Source of the DNA: Methanoplanus endosymbiosus
GTDB lineage: Archaea > Halobacteriota > Methanomicrobia > Methanomicrobiales > Methanomicrobiaceae
NCBI RefSeq assembly: GCF_024662215.1
Contig: NZ_CP096115.1
Location: 1,674,001 to 1,738,000 of the forward strand
Direction of reading: 5' to 3'
Length of the DNA stretch: 64,000 nucleotides
Shown here: positions 24,605 to 33,500 of the stretch, piece by piece
Numbering within the stretch: position 1 is the stretch's first letter
How the letters are laid out: each line of letters opens with the position of its first letter
Translations under genes and position numbers: made by a program
Notes under the pieces: model-generated
What the model saw: only the letters and a program-made list of their open reading frames with translations
What the model was told of the DNA's origin: nothing
Database searches by the model: none

Positions 24605-26200
24605 TCAGAATAATTCAGAGATAAGATAATCATATGCGTGTTTTGGTATTTTCCCAGATTTTAGTGTTTGACGGAGATAGCTACTGACTTTAGGATACTT
24701 CCCCAGATCACTCAGAATATACTTAATTTTTACAGGCGTTGCTATAAACGTGCCCCCCAACAGAACAAGTATATTATAGAGATCATCTTCGTTATTTACT
24801 GATCCACTTATTTGTTTTGGAATTTGTTTTGGAATGCCTACCTGATAGACTACATCCATCCCATGAAGGACACAAATCCAGTCTCCTTTAGAAAGGCCAA
24901 AAAATTCAAGAATAGACATTTCATTCCAGTGAATGTTTTTCAGTTGCCTTTCAGAATAGTGATAAATGTTACACTTAATGTCCGATTTGAATGATAAATA
25001 TGGTTTTTCTTTGAGGAGGAAGAGTTCACCATTTTCAAGGGGTTTTTTTTCGTACTCCAGTGTTATTTCCGGGGGGAAATATTGGAAGATTTCTTCAGGA
25101 CATTCACATGTGAGGTGTGATTCATATTCTCCAAAAGAAGATGTTATGCGTATTGGACTCTTAACAGAGAGAGATAGTAACCATCCATCATTAATTTGAA
25201 CTTTTGGAATCGATCGAGGCGTTTGTGTATCTGTTTCCTGAAAATAAATAGATTCATCGGATTTTGCTGCAAGATTGAGGACTTTTGTTGGCATACTATA
25301 AATTTGCCTGTCTCCAAACTGCACATGAGGAGGCCAAAGAGGAATTAATGGAGGGTGCCATTCAATAAGTTTGACTCTCATTAAGTCTGCAAATTCATGG
25401 GCATTTTCTGTGACTTTAGTAAACTGTACTCGATAGATCATCCATTTAGATTCATATCCAATGGTTCTACCCTCCAGTTTTCCCACAAACTCATAATCGA
25501 GAAAATCGTTATAGCTATCCGGAATTTCAGTGGCTGTTGCAAAATAATAGTATTTGTCTGGGGTAATTACTCCATAATCAGATATACTCCGAGCATAATC
25601 TTTGCTGTATGCAAACAATGCACCAGATTCTGGAAGTCCCAATAGATCTTCATCCCAGATTTTTATTATATCATTGCTGACTGAACATTCGCTATATTTT
25701 AGAGAATATTTGTCATATATCCACATTAACCGAATGAAAGTGGTTTCTCTTGGAATTACCTGATTAATGAGAATTTTGTTTTCTTTGATTTCTGCGTCGT
25801 TTGGATTAATGATTTGTATTACAAGGTTTTCCTTTCTGGCGGCTACAACAGTCTCCTCATCTAATGGAGGAAAACCAAGAAAAAGCCCAAAGGTCCCCCC
25901 ACCCTTTGAAATATAAATCCACTTTGAACTTAGACCAAATTTGCGCGACTCCTGCTGTTGCCGATATTGCTCCGCGTATTTGCTATCTGAATAGTTGGGA
26001 CAATCATGAGTATTAGGATTATTTGGTGAATGCCTAAAATAGATTCTATCAGGTCCACCTATGAATATAACCTCTTCTTTACATACAGGACAAATAAGTC
26101 TATAATTTCGAATAGAGTGCTCATCCACATAATTTACAAATTCTTTCGCGTAGACAAGCTCTTCAAAACCGGAAGTACACTTTTTTAATGCAAAATCCAT
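24605..26200 (-). CDS. CoiA-like Zn-finger protein, first gene of helicase operon
   Basis: 531 aa, with ATG at 26200 behind AGGGGATT. Residues 30-70 carry a CoiA-like nuclease-associated Zn motif: CPVCKEEVIFIGG (C37, C40), YFRHSPNN (His57) and HDCPNY (C67). In CoiA-like proteins this N-terminal finger precedes a restriction-endonuclease-like domain. Here the remaining ~460 residues match nothing I know and show no obvious PD-(D/E)xK triad. The region looks mostly beta (WIYISKGGGTFGLFLGFPPL). The protein could recognise DNA and load the helicase. Four-gene operon order: this gene, coiled-coil ATPase-like, 346-aa unknown, helicase. No methylase or phospholipase D gene is present. Confidence 0.75.
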   Translation of the reverse strand: MDFALKKCTSGFEELVYAKEFVNYVDEHSIRNYRLICPVCKEEVIFIGGPDRIYFRHSPNNPNTHDCPNYSDSKYAEQYRQQQESRKFGLSSKWIYISKGGGTFGLFLGFPPLDEETVVAARKENLVIQIINPNDAEIKENKILINQVIPRETTFIRLMWIYDKYSLKYSECSVSNDIIKIWDEDLLGLPESGALFAYSKDYARSISDYGVITPDKYYYFATATEIPDSYNDFLDYEFVGKLEGRTIGYESKWMIYRVQFTKVTENAHEFADLMRVKLIEWHPPLIPLWPPHVQFGDRQIYSMPTKVLNLAAKSDESIYFQETDTQTPRSIPKVQINDGWLLSLSVKSPIRITSSFGEYESHLTCECPEEIFQYFPPEITLEYEKKPLENGELFLLKEKPYLSFKSDIKCNIYHYSERQLKNIHWNEMSILEFFGLSKGDWICVLHGMDVVYQVGIPKQIPKQISGSVNNEDDLYNILVLLGGTFIATPVKIKYILSDLGKYPKVSSYLRQTLKSGKIPKHAYDYLISELF

Positions 26201-26649
26201 TTAATCCCCTATAATAATATTGTTCTTAAGGAAAGATATTATTTTAGGCATATTTATTTGTCTCAAGAGATTGTTGCAAGAATGAAATTATCCTATAACC
26301 CTATGAAAAATAGTCACGCAATAGCCACAAATCATCCCATTTAACCAGTAAAAGTGCCAAAAATACATCCATCATCAGAATAAAACTGAAATTCAGATCT
26401 TAGACCTGAAATTATTCCAGTAACCGTTTGAATAAAATGCCATAATCCTTCCCGTGCTATCATAAAAACCGTCTCTATTAACGGCACTGTCTGAAAATCC
26501 AGTTATGACTGATCATTTATACTGACCAGTTCCTTTTCCGGTTAATTTGGGCAGGCATAATCAGTTTCCTACTTATGCATCACTGAAAAATCCGCCTGTG
26601 CCCTATTAACACAGGAGGAAATTTCCGTTTTGAAAATTAAAACAAGGAT
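26201..26649 (+). other. Intergenic region without recognisable gene
   Basis: About 450 bases of AT-rich sequence between the helicase operon's start and the lipoprotein stop. It contains the operon promoter region (no unambiguous TATA box) and many in-frame stops in all frames. No tRNA, repeat array or credible short gene was seen. Confidence 0.5.
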
Positions 26650-27636
26650 TTAAAGGTCTTTTAAGACCTCTTCAAGCAGTTTGTCATAAGCCATCGTCAG
26701 ACTGTCAACCTCCTTTTCAAAGGCATCCAGTGCGTTTTCTGAGACCATTCCATCGATCTCAAACTCGGCAAACATAACATATGCAGCATTCTCCATTCTG
26801 CCCTTAGCACTCATTACACTTGTGTATGCCGCAAGTTTGGCTTTGTTCTCATATTCACCAAGATAATCATCTATAACAAAGGCATTTGCAGCATCATCGA
26901 ACTTCTCTATATTTGCTGCAAACTCCTCCTTCTCAATAGATTCATTGAGCAGCACATAGCCAAAGGCCTCCTCAACACTCTCTATCATATAGTGGTGCAT
27001 AGAGAGCAGATCAAATGCAGCAGCTGCATGTCTGTTGTTATCCAGGTCTTCCTTACTGACCATTGCAAAATAATTCTTCGTAAACGGCCCGAATTCTGAT
27101 GTGAAACCATCAATGGAATCTTCAAAGACAATCACATCTTCGTATATGACTGTACCGTTCTTCTCATATACAGCAAAAAAGTTCATGGCATCTGCAACGA
27201 GATCATTCTTCTTTGAGATTATGGATTCATACGAAGCTTTCAAATCTGCATTTTCAGGCCTGTCAAGTCCGGCCTGTTTCTCAAACATAATGGCAAGAAG
27301 ATCAAAATCCTTTATTTTGGACTCAAAATCAGCCTTCTCTACGGGGTCTTTCAATACCGGATACGCAAGTGCCTCTTCAATTGCCTCCAGCATAACACCG
27401 TGCATCCTGCCAAGAGTAAACGTAGAATCTATATAATTCATAGCCCTTTCAGGAGTCTGAACAGCAGTCGGCGAAACAGTCTGAGAAGAAACCACAGTTG
27501 CCATCGGTGTTGCTGCCGGAGTAGGTGCCGCCGTCACCGCCGGAGTTACCTGTACTTCAGGTGTGGTTTCCGTGCATCCTGCAATCAAAACCAGACCAAC
27601 CAAAACCAGAGAAATAAATAAAATCAGTGAACGCAT
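26650..27636 (-). CDS. Lipoprotein with two helical repeats, unknown function
   Basis: 328 aa. Signal peptide with lipobox LVLIAGC at about residue 21, a Thr/Ala/Pro-rich tether (to about 60), then two similar helical domains. Each has the pattern [GRM/SMH]HxxMxEs[IV]EEAxxYxxLxxxxEkxxFxxxIxxFDxxAxxF: first near 77-120 (MHGVMLEAIEEALAYPVLK), second near 210-255 (MHHYMIESVEEAFGYVLLN). This suggests an internal duplication of a four-helix unit, perhaps ligand-binding like chemoreceptor sensors. No family is recognised. Upstream AT-rich sequence (27690-27760) probably holds the promoter. Confidence 0.72.
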   Translation of the reverse strand: MRSLILFISLVLVGLVLIAGCTETTPEVQVTPAVTAAPTPAATPMATVVSSQTVSPTAVQTPERAMNYIDSTFTLGRMHGVMLEAIEEALAYPVLKDPVEKADFESKIKDFDLLAIMFEKQAGLDRPENADLKASYESIISKKNDLVADAMNFFAVYEKNGTVIYEDVIVFEDSIDGFTSEFGPFTKNYFAMVSKEDLDNNRHAAAAFDLLSMHHYMIESVEEAFGYVLLNESIEKEEFAANIEKFDDAANAFVIDDYLGEYENKAKLAAYTSVMSAKGRMENAAYVMFAEFEIDGMVSENALDAFEKEVDSLTMAYDKLLEEVLKDL

Positions 27637-27902
27637 ATCTCACATCCCCTATGAAAGATACTATACAACCAGACCAGATAATAATTCCGCCAATGAATTG
27701 GCAGGATGAATAAAAAATATAAATGCATTTTAAATTATACTACTTTAAAAATAATATGGGCTATTATCGCATATCTCCGGCACAGGCACAGACACCTTCA
27801 CAGAATGCCTGAAAACTAAGAGAATTATTTCTTTCTGCAACCATGTGACGTGAAATCCTGCCCGCAACCTCCAGTTTTGGCAGTCTTCCGGAATACTCTT
27901 TT

Positions 27903-28008
27903 CGTGAACTACCTCTGGGCTAAAGACCCAGAGGCTTCCTGCTTCATACCCCGAATCATTGTTCGTAAGTCCACAGGCCCTTCCCCTCGTTCCAAGGGTG
28001 CAAAGATA
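27903..28008 (-). ncRNA. Predicted omega-RNA/right end of tnpB element
   Basis: Downstream of the tnpB fragment on the minus strand lies a GC-rich structured stretch ending in a perfect 8-bp hairpin (CCTCTGGG with CCCAGAGG, 7-base loop, 27914-27936) and then TAGTTCAC. This ending is the hallmark of IS1341/IS605-type right ends, where the reRNA scaffold stops and the guide starts. The guide would read leftward from about 27902. Assigned by sequence pattern; expression cannot be judged. Confidence 0.6.
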
Positions 28009-28581
28009 TTATATTCCAATTAGATTCTGTCTATCTAAAGCAAATTTCCTGATATTTATTGCGGCATTTATATCCCGGTCATGATGTATCCCACAATCCG
28101 GACAAATCCAGTCTCTATCAGATAAAGTCAAATCCCTGTTGTAATATCCACATTCACTACAGATTTTTGTAGATGGTTCAAATTGTCCTATCTGTAAGAT
28201 AATTTTACCTTGTTTTTGTGCCTTATATTCCAATTGAGTAACAAATGAACTCCATGATGCATCAGCAATATGTTGTGCCAGTTTATGATTTTTTAGCATC
28301 CCTTCAACATTCAAAGTTTCCAGTGCAATTGCTTGGTTCTCGCATACTAATCTAAAAGATAGTTTGTGCTGGAAATCGCTTCTTTGATTATGAATTTTTT
28401 CATGGATTTTTGCTACTGCATTTTTTGCTTTATTTCTGTTGTTAGAACCTTTTTGTTTTCTACTCAATCGTTTTTGCAACACTTTCATTCGGAGAATTGA
28501 CTGTTTCAAATATCGGGGATTCTCAATCTTTTCCCCATTGGAAAGTATTGCAAAATCTTTGATACCTACATCAACACCCAT
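28009..28581 (-). pseudogene. tnpB: TnpB (IS200/IS605 OrfB) C-terminal fragment
   Basis: 190 aa with the RuvC nuclease parts of TnpB. The first Asp is in GVDVGIKDFA, the Glu in ALETLNVEGM, and the last Asp in DRDINAAINI. The zinc ribbon CSECGYYNRD...CPDCG is also present. Full TnpB proteins are about 370-400 aa, so the N-terminal recognition and wedge region (roughly half) is missing. The reading frame runs upstream without a stop into the ATPase fragment at 28582-28738, forming an in-frame junction near 28585. All catalytic residues remain, but guide-RNA and target binding are probably lost, so I call it a relic. Confidence 0.8.
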
Positions 28582-28738
28582 GGTTGTATTTACATCAAAA
28601 ATTGTTGATTTGCCGCTTCCATTAGGACCAAGAAAAACCGTAAAAGGGGGTGAGTTCCTTCAGTTCAAGATCACGCAAAGCACGATAATTTTTTACGGTA
28701 AGTTCCTCAATTCGTGGAACGGATAATTCCGGATTCAT
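28582..28738 (-). pseudogene. N-terminal fragment of an AAA/SMC-like ATPase (P-loop)
   Basis: ATG at 28738 behind a good AAAGGGA site gives NPELSVPRIEELTVKNYRAL and RDLELKEL, the start of RecF/OLD-type AAA ATPases. After one extra base in a T run near 28640 the frame shifts to FTVFLGPNGSGKSTIFDV, a full Walker A. The protein then stops being ATPase and becomes TnpB. The family is common in nuclease-linked defence systems. The upstream region still has a plausible promoter. Confidence 0.7.
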
Positions 28739-28801
28739 TACAATTCCCTTTAATTATCTGATAGATATCAGACAATTGTCTGCATTTATATAAATAAACT
28801 A

Positions 28802-29044
28802 TTGGGTTTGAAAATACCTGCTCCCGATGGTAAAATGGGAATTACAGATGTTGCCAACGCAGAACAGCTTTTTTAGCTTATTCAGTCAGTACCATCACCA
28901 AAAGCCAAACCCTTCAAAATCTGGCTTGCAGAAGTTGGAAACGAGAGAGTAAATGAAATTGCTGATCCAGAACTAACTATTGACAGAGCACCATGTACAT
29001 ATCGAAAAAAGGTCACTCTAAAAAGATTACAATACGGAGGCTAA
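28802..29044 (+). pseudogene. Phage antirepressor / BRO-like relic
   Basis: One frame gives LKIPAPDGKMGITDVANAEQ, LF, an amber TAG (28874-28876), then LIQSVPSPKAKPFKIWLAEV, GNERVNEIADPELTIDRA and TYRKK. The block from LIQS to DRA is the diagnostic core of a well-known phage/BRO-N antirepressor family (usual wording RLIQSIPSPKAEPFKxWLAxVG). The protein then diverges and ends at TAA 29042, well short of full length. The stop, missing start and truncation mark it as a dead gene. It shows that phage-type DNA once lay here. Confidence 0.75.
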
Positions 29045-29067
29045 ATTAAAAAATAAAACTAAAATAA

Positions 29068-29141
29068 TGGACTCGTCGAGATTCGAACTCGAGACCTCTG
29101 CCGTGTGAAGGCAACGTCATGACCAGCTAGACCACGAGTCC
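29068..29141 (-). tRNA. tRNA-Val (anticodon CAC)
   Basis: 74 bases on the minus strand. Acceptor GGACTCG pairs with CGAGTCC plus discriminator A (29068, CCA not encoded). The T arm is TCGAG-TTCGAAT-CTCGA, and the anticodon stem TTGCC/GGCAG (closed by a T-G pair) surrounds loop TTCACAC with CAC at 29107-29105. A paralogue lies at 35761-35834 and differs at two stem positions only. Confidence 0.9.
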
Positions 29142-29256
29142 CATTAAATATTCAGCCAGGATAAAACCATGGCTTTCTTCGGAGATCAGACAGATGTTCC
29201 CTGCCGGAATTATCCAGATACTATTGCCTCCCATTAAATATTAAGTAGCTGTAATT

Positions 29257-30486
29257 TTATAAGTCGTCCACGACATAGTAACATTCATCCTTTGGAGCAA
29301 TAGTATAATTCCATTCACCATGAAATTGATTTGGGAGAAGGAACAATTCGTTCATCTCTTCTTTTGATACTTTCCTTCCAAGAGGATATGAATTGTTATC
29401 AACACAACATTGAACCGTCAATCCCTTAGATGTTCTTGTATTGGCGATTAAATTTACTATTGTCTCCATATTAATCAATGGTCTTCCTCTCCAATTTTTA
29501 GAGATTGCAGAAAATAAGCGATGCTCAATTTTATTCCACTTGCTTGTTCCTGGCGGAAAGTGGCAGACTGACACCATAAGGTTAAATTCGTCACAAAATT
29601 TTTGCAATTCAACTTTCCATGCTTTTCTCCTATAACCATTACTACCTCCAGAATCTGCTGTTATAAGAAGAGATTCTGCATTGGGGTATATTTCCTGACC
29701 CATAGTTATCCACCATCTCCTGATGCTTTCAACTGCAAATTCTGATGTTTCATGATCTACACCTACATTGACCCAACCGGAGTTATTGCTGATATCATAA
29801 ATTCCATATGGTATTGCTTTCCCAAGTTCTTTATCAATAAAATCATGATCCTTGACTTTGACAGGCTTACCCTTAGGACGCCATTCCTGCCCTTTATTTG
29901 TGTAATTCCCAATATTTTCCTTCTTTTTGCAATCAACAGAAATTACTGGTTGGTTATGGGTCTGATACTTTTTGACAAATTCATTAATGAATTCAAATTG
30001 TTTGTTTCTGTCCTCATGGGATTTGCCTTCTTCAGTTTTCCTTGGTGCCTGAAGGCTGTAACCCGAATAATTCAATAGCTTTGAAACACAAGTATGGCTT
30101 ACATTATGCCCTTTATTTATTAATTCCTCAGCTAAATTCCTTGTACTTAGACATGTCCACCTTAGAGGTGATTCGGGATCTCCTCTCGAAGTTGGCTCAA
30201 TAAGAAAGTCTAGATCATTAATTAATTCAGGATCAATCTCTGTTATTTTTTTCCTTCCAGCTCCTTCAGATCTAACTTTGTCATATGGATAAATCTCTCC
30301 AGAATCTAATTGTTTTCTTCCAATATTTATTGTAGATCTTGACATCCCTGTTATTTTAGAAACATTTGTAACTCCACCACGACCATATGAATTAGCCATA
30401 GTTGAAGCAAAGATCCTTATTTGCCTCTCATTTAGATGAGGTGTTAGGTCCTCGTAAATATTTGCAATGAAAGCATCCAGATCCAT
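29257..30486 (-). CDS. ISAzo13-family transposase
   Basis: 409 aa, ATG at 30486. It matches the ISAzo13 family pattern throughout: RSEGAGRKKITEIDPELI, SLRWTCLSTRNLAEEL-like region, ISVDCKKKENIGNY (first catalytic Asp), ESIRRWWITMGQEIYP, SLLITADSGGSNGYR (second Asp), VCHFPPGTSKWNKIEHRLFS (Glu in IEHRLF), ISKNWRGRPL and the tail FHGEWNYTIAP. Length is close to the usual for the family, so the gene may be intact. I did not find convincing terminal inverted repeats in 29142-29256 or 30487-30532. It sits directly after the 1142-aa gene in the same direction. Confidence 0.9.
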   Translation of the reverse strand: MDLDAFIANIYEDLTPHLNERQIRIFASTMANSYGRGGVTNVSKITGMSRSTINIGRKQLDSGEIYPYDKVRSEGAGRKKITEIDPELINDLDFLIEPTSRGDPESPLRWTCLSTRNLAEELINKGHNVSHTCVSKLLNYSGYSLQAPRKTEEGKSHEDRNKQFEFINEFVKKYQTHNQPVISVDCKKKENIGNYTNKGQEWRPKGKPVKVKDHDFIDKELGKAIPYGIYDISNNSGWVNVGVDHETSEFAVESIRRWWITMGQEIYPNAESLLITADSGGSNGYRRKAWKVELQKFCDEFNLMVSVCHFPPGTSKWNKIEHRLFSAISKNWRGRPLINMETIVNLIANTRTSKGLTVQCCVDNNSYPLGRKVSKEEMNELFLLPNQFHGEWNYTIAPKDECYYVVDDL

Positions 30487-30532
30487 ATATTATAATGATG
30501 CACATAATAAATTAAATGATCGGTTTATTAAT

Positions 30533-33500
30533 TTACGATGCCTTAGGTTCAGAGAATTTATGAGAAACTTCCGGAAGCAATTCTGCCAGATAATATCCAT
30601 AACGATAATCTTCTCCTAACAAATGATTAAAAATACGTTTTTTTAGGTATATTGAAGATCTTGAAAGATCTTCTTTTTCGAAAATACCCAGATTCAATAA
30701 AATATTATATGCTTTTTTGAAGTTTCCAGTATGATAATTCAGGATCGCAAAATGCCTCAAAAGGTTTTCATTGTTTTCAAAGCCAATATGAGTACCATTG
30801 CTAACCTGAATCAGAACCTCTCTTAATTCGGTTTTAGCTGCCTCTAACTTGATAATTGCATTTTCTCTTTCTTTATTTATCATTGAGATAAGATTTGGAT
30901 CTTTTTTTATAATCCGCGAGTTTGTTAGTTGACAATATTTTTCAACAGCTAAAGAATAATTCCCTTTTTTAAATGAATCTCGTGCTAAATTTAGCAACTC
31001 TGAGTGGGGCCTATATTTTTTTATTTTCTTCAAAGTTGCAGAATATGCCTTCTCAGATTTTAGCTCCTTGTGAAGAGAACCGAGCAACAGATATGCATTG
31101 ATATTTAATTGGTCGGATTTTATCGCCTGATTACATAACCACCTTGCGCGACTCGTTTGTTTTTTCTTAATAGAAATTTCGGCTAGTTTAGTTAATACAT
31201 CGGAATCCAGAGGCAATATTTCATCAGGAGATAGCAATGTGTTAAAAAGTAATTTGAGCAATTGGTTAACCAAATCTACTGCTGAATTCCATTCAGATCT
31301 TAATTCAAATTGATTAATTATCCGTCCATGGGAAACTGAATTACGAGTATAAGCAATTTTATTTAATACTTCCCCTATTTCAGTAAGGGTTTCCAGAGGA
31401 TATTTTAAAAGAAGTGCATCAGTGAATAATTGAAAATTTTTCTCCGGAACATGCATGTCCCTTAAAACATATCCTGCAAACTGACCAGAAGACATTGTTC
31501 TCTTATTATTATCCAGCCAATTATTAATAAAAAAAGGTAAATCGTTTGGAGAATAAGTTTTCCTTAATTTTGAACCAATTTCAGATTTAACAGGATCCAT
31601 AATTAATTTATTAACTAAAAGTTCTACTCCTTTCCCAATCATAGTCAAAACTGGAGAGTAATCAAATTCCTCCGACCTATCAAATTCTTTTGTAAATTTC
31701 AATTGCAGAGTTTCAGCTGTAAAAAATGCTGTTTTAGCATCATCACAATTAACAATGAGATCACTTTGAATATGGGATTGAGACAAATAGTCTTCTACTA
31801 CAATAAATGTCTCAAAAACGTCTGAATATTCACCCCTATGTATTTCAGAATAATTTAAAACATATCCATATTTTCCAAGTTTATTCAGACTCTTTCGGAC
31901 TCCTGAAAAATCTTTAATTTCAAGCAAAGCATTAGTTTCATTTATCAAAAGAGTATCCTGGTCACTCCAATCTTCTGCATAAAGATCAGGCAGACCCAAC
32001 AAATCCTTTTCACTGAATATCTCCACATATGAACCATTTACTGCCGAATTTACGGGAAATGGGGGAATAAAGTTTATAAGCATATCATGACGATATATTT
32101 CTTCAGCCATATTTTGAGCATCACTAAAAGCAGTAAGTGCGTCCTCTGTTTTACCTTCTAAAAATTCCAATTTCCCTTTTGCCAGAATAAGAGAGGCCTT
32201 CTCATAACTGTCTTTAAGTTTTGATATATTTTCATCGCACCATATTCTCCCATCATTAAATAAAGCAAGTTCAGCATAAATGCCAATTATCTTTTGCAAA
32301 TTTTTCGAAGAATCTAAAAATAGATGTGTACAAAGCGGGTTCAGATATTGGATAGGATCTTTTTCAAGAGTGATCAATTCATATCCAAATATCTTTAAAA
32401 ATTCAATATCAGTAAGTTTATTGTTCTTTATGGAAGAACATAAATCAGTGATAATATCAAGTCCTTTTTCACTATCCAATGCAATATAACTCAAAGCATG
32501 ATAAATTAAAAACTGAAAATATTCAGGTTTAAGCTGATACTCTGAAAATGATTCATTAAAACTCTGGATCGCACCATCATAATCACCGGTATAATATTGA
32601 AAAACACCAACATATGCCCCAATTTTTTTATCATTCTTTTGTTTTATGCTTATTTCATTGAGTTGGTGTGCAAACTGCAATTTATTTTCAAACTGGAAAT
32701 CCCTGATAATTTTGGACGGTGGAGTATCAAATCTTTTTAAAACATCATCATATTTTCTCTCAAAAAAAGTGCCAGACAACACACAATCACAATATTCCTG
32801 ATACAGATCATTGAAATATTGTGCATCAGGCAAACCACTTTCTATAAAATTTAAAGTTACTGGCAAGTCATGCTCAACACAGTACTGATATAAGGGTTTT
32901 GTATCGACAATCTGACGATTTCCATCAGTTATTGCTATATCAATAAGGGCCTTTGGCATGTCATCCAAAAGATCATTGTCATATCTGAATGGATAGGATT
33001 TGTTTAATAGTTTACATCTTTCATCGTGGTTAAATTGAGAAAACCATAATTCACAAAGTATAGAAAGTGTATGTGTTGAAAATGCCAAATCCTGAAGATT
33101 TCTGGAATTTACTTCCATAGTACAGGAATCAGGATTACTCTCAGACCATATTGAATCATAAATCCATTTGTTTTCGGGAAAACCGCAATTAAAACTCTCA
33201 TTTATTTTTTTTCGGAGATCCTTCAGGAAAGGAATATTGCCTTGATGACCAGCAATTTTTTTATCAAAAGGTTCTTTTTCGCCAGTATCTTCCCTGCGCT
33301 GATTCTTATTGTACTCAATAAATGGTGAGGATACAGCGTTTAAAGGATAGTAATTGTAAAGACGGACAATATTTTGAAGGGAATAGTTAATCCATTTCTT
33401 TTTAAAAGTATGGCTGAATCCTACATCATAAGCGGAGAGCAAAAATTCATCTCCACCAGGAGATTCATGTCTGATCAAATATGTTGCCGCTTTTTTATTC

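Noticed and set aside
15730-26200. DISARM or BREX assignment for the helicase operon
   Set aside because: No methyltransferase, phospholipase D, PglX or BrxC-like gene is present; only the DUF1998 helicase is shared.
28009-28581. Calling the TnpB fragment an active nuclease
   Set aside because: The N-terminal half needed for guide RNA and target recognition is missing, although the RuvC acids remain.
29142-30532. Terminal inverted repeats of the ISAzo13-type element
   Set aside because: I compared both flanks and found no convincing pair, so the element borders are left undefined.
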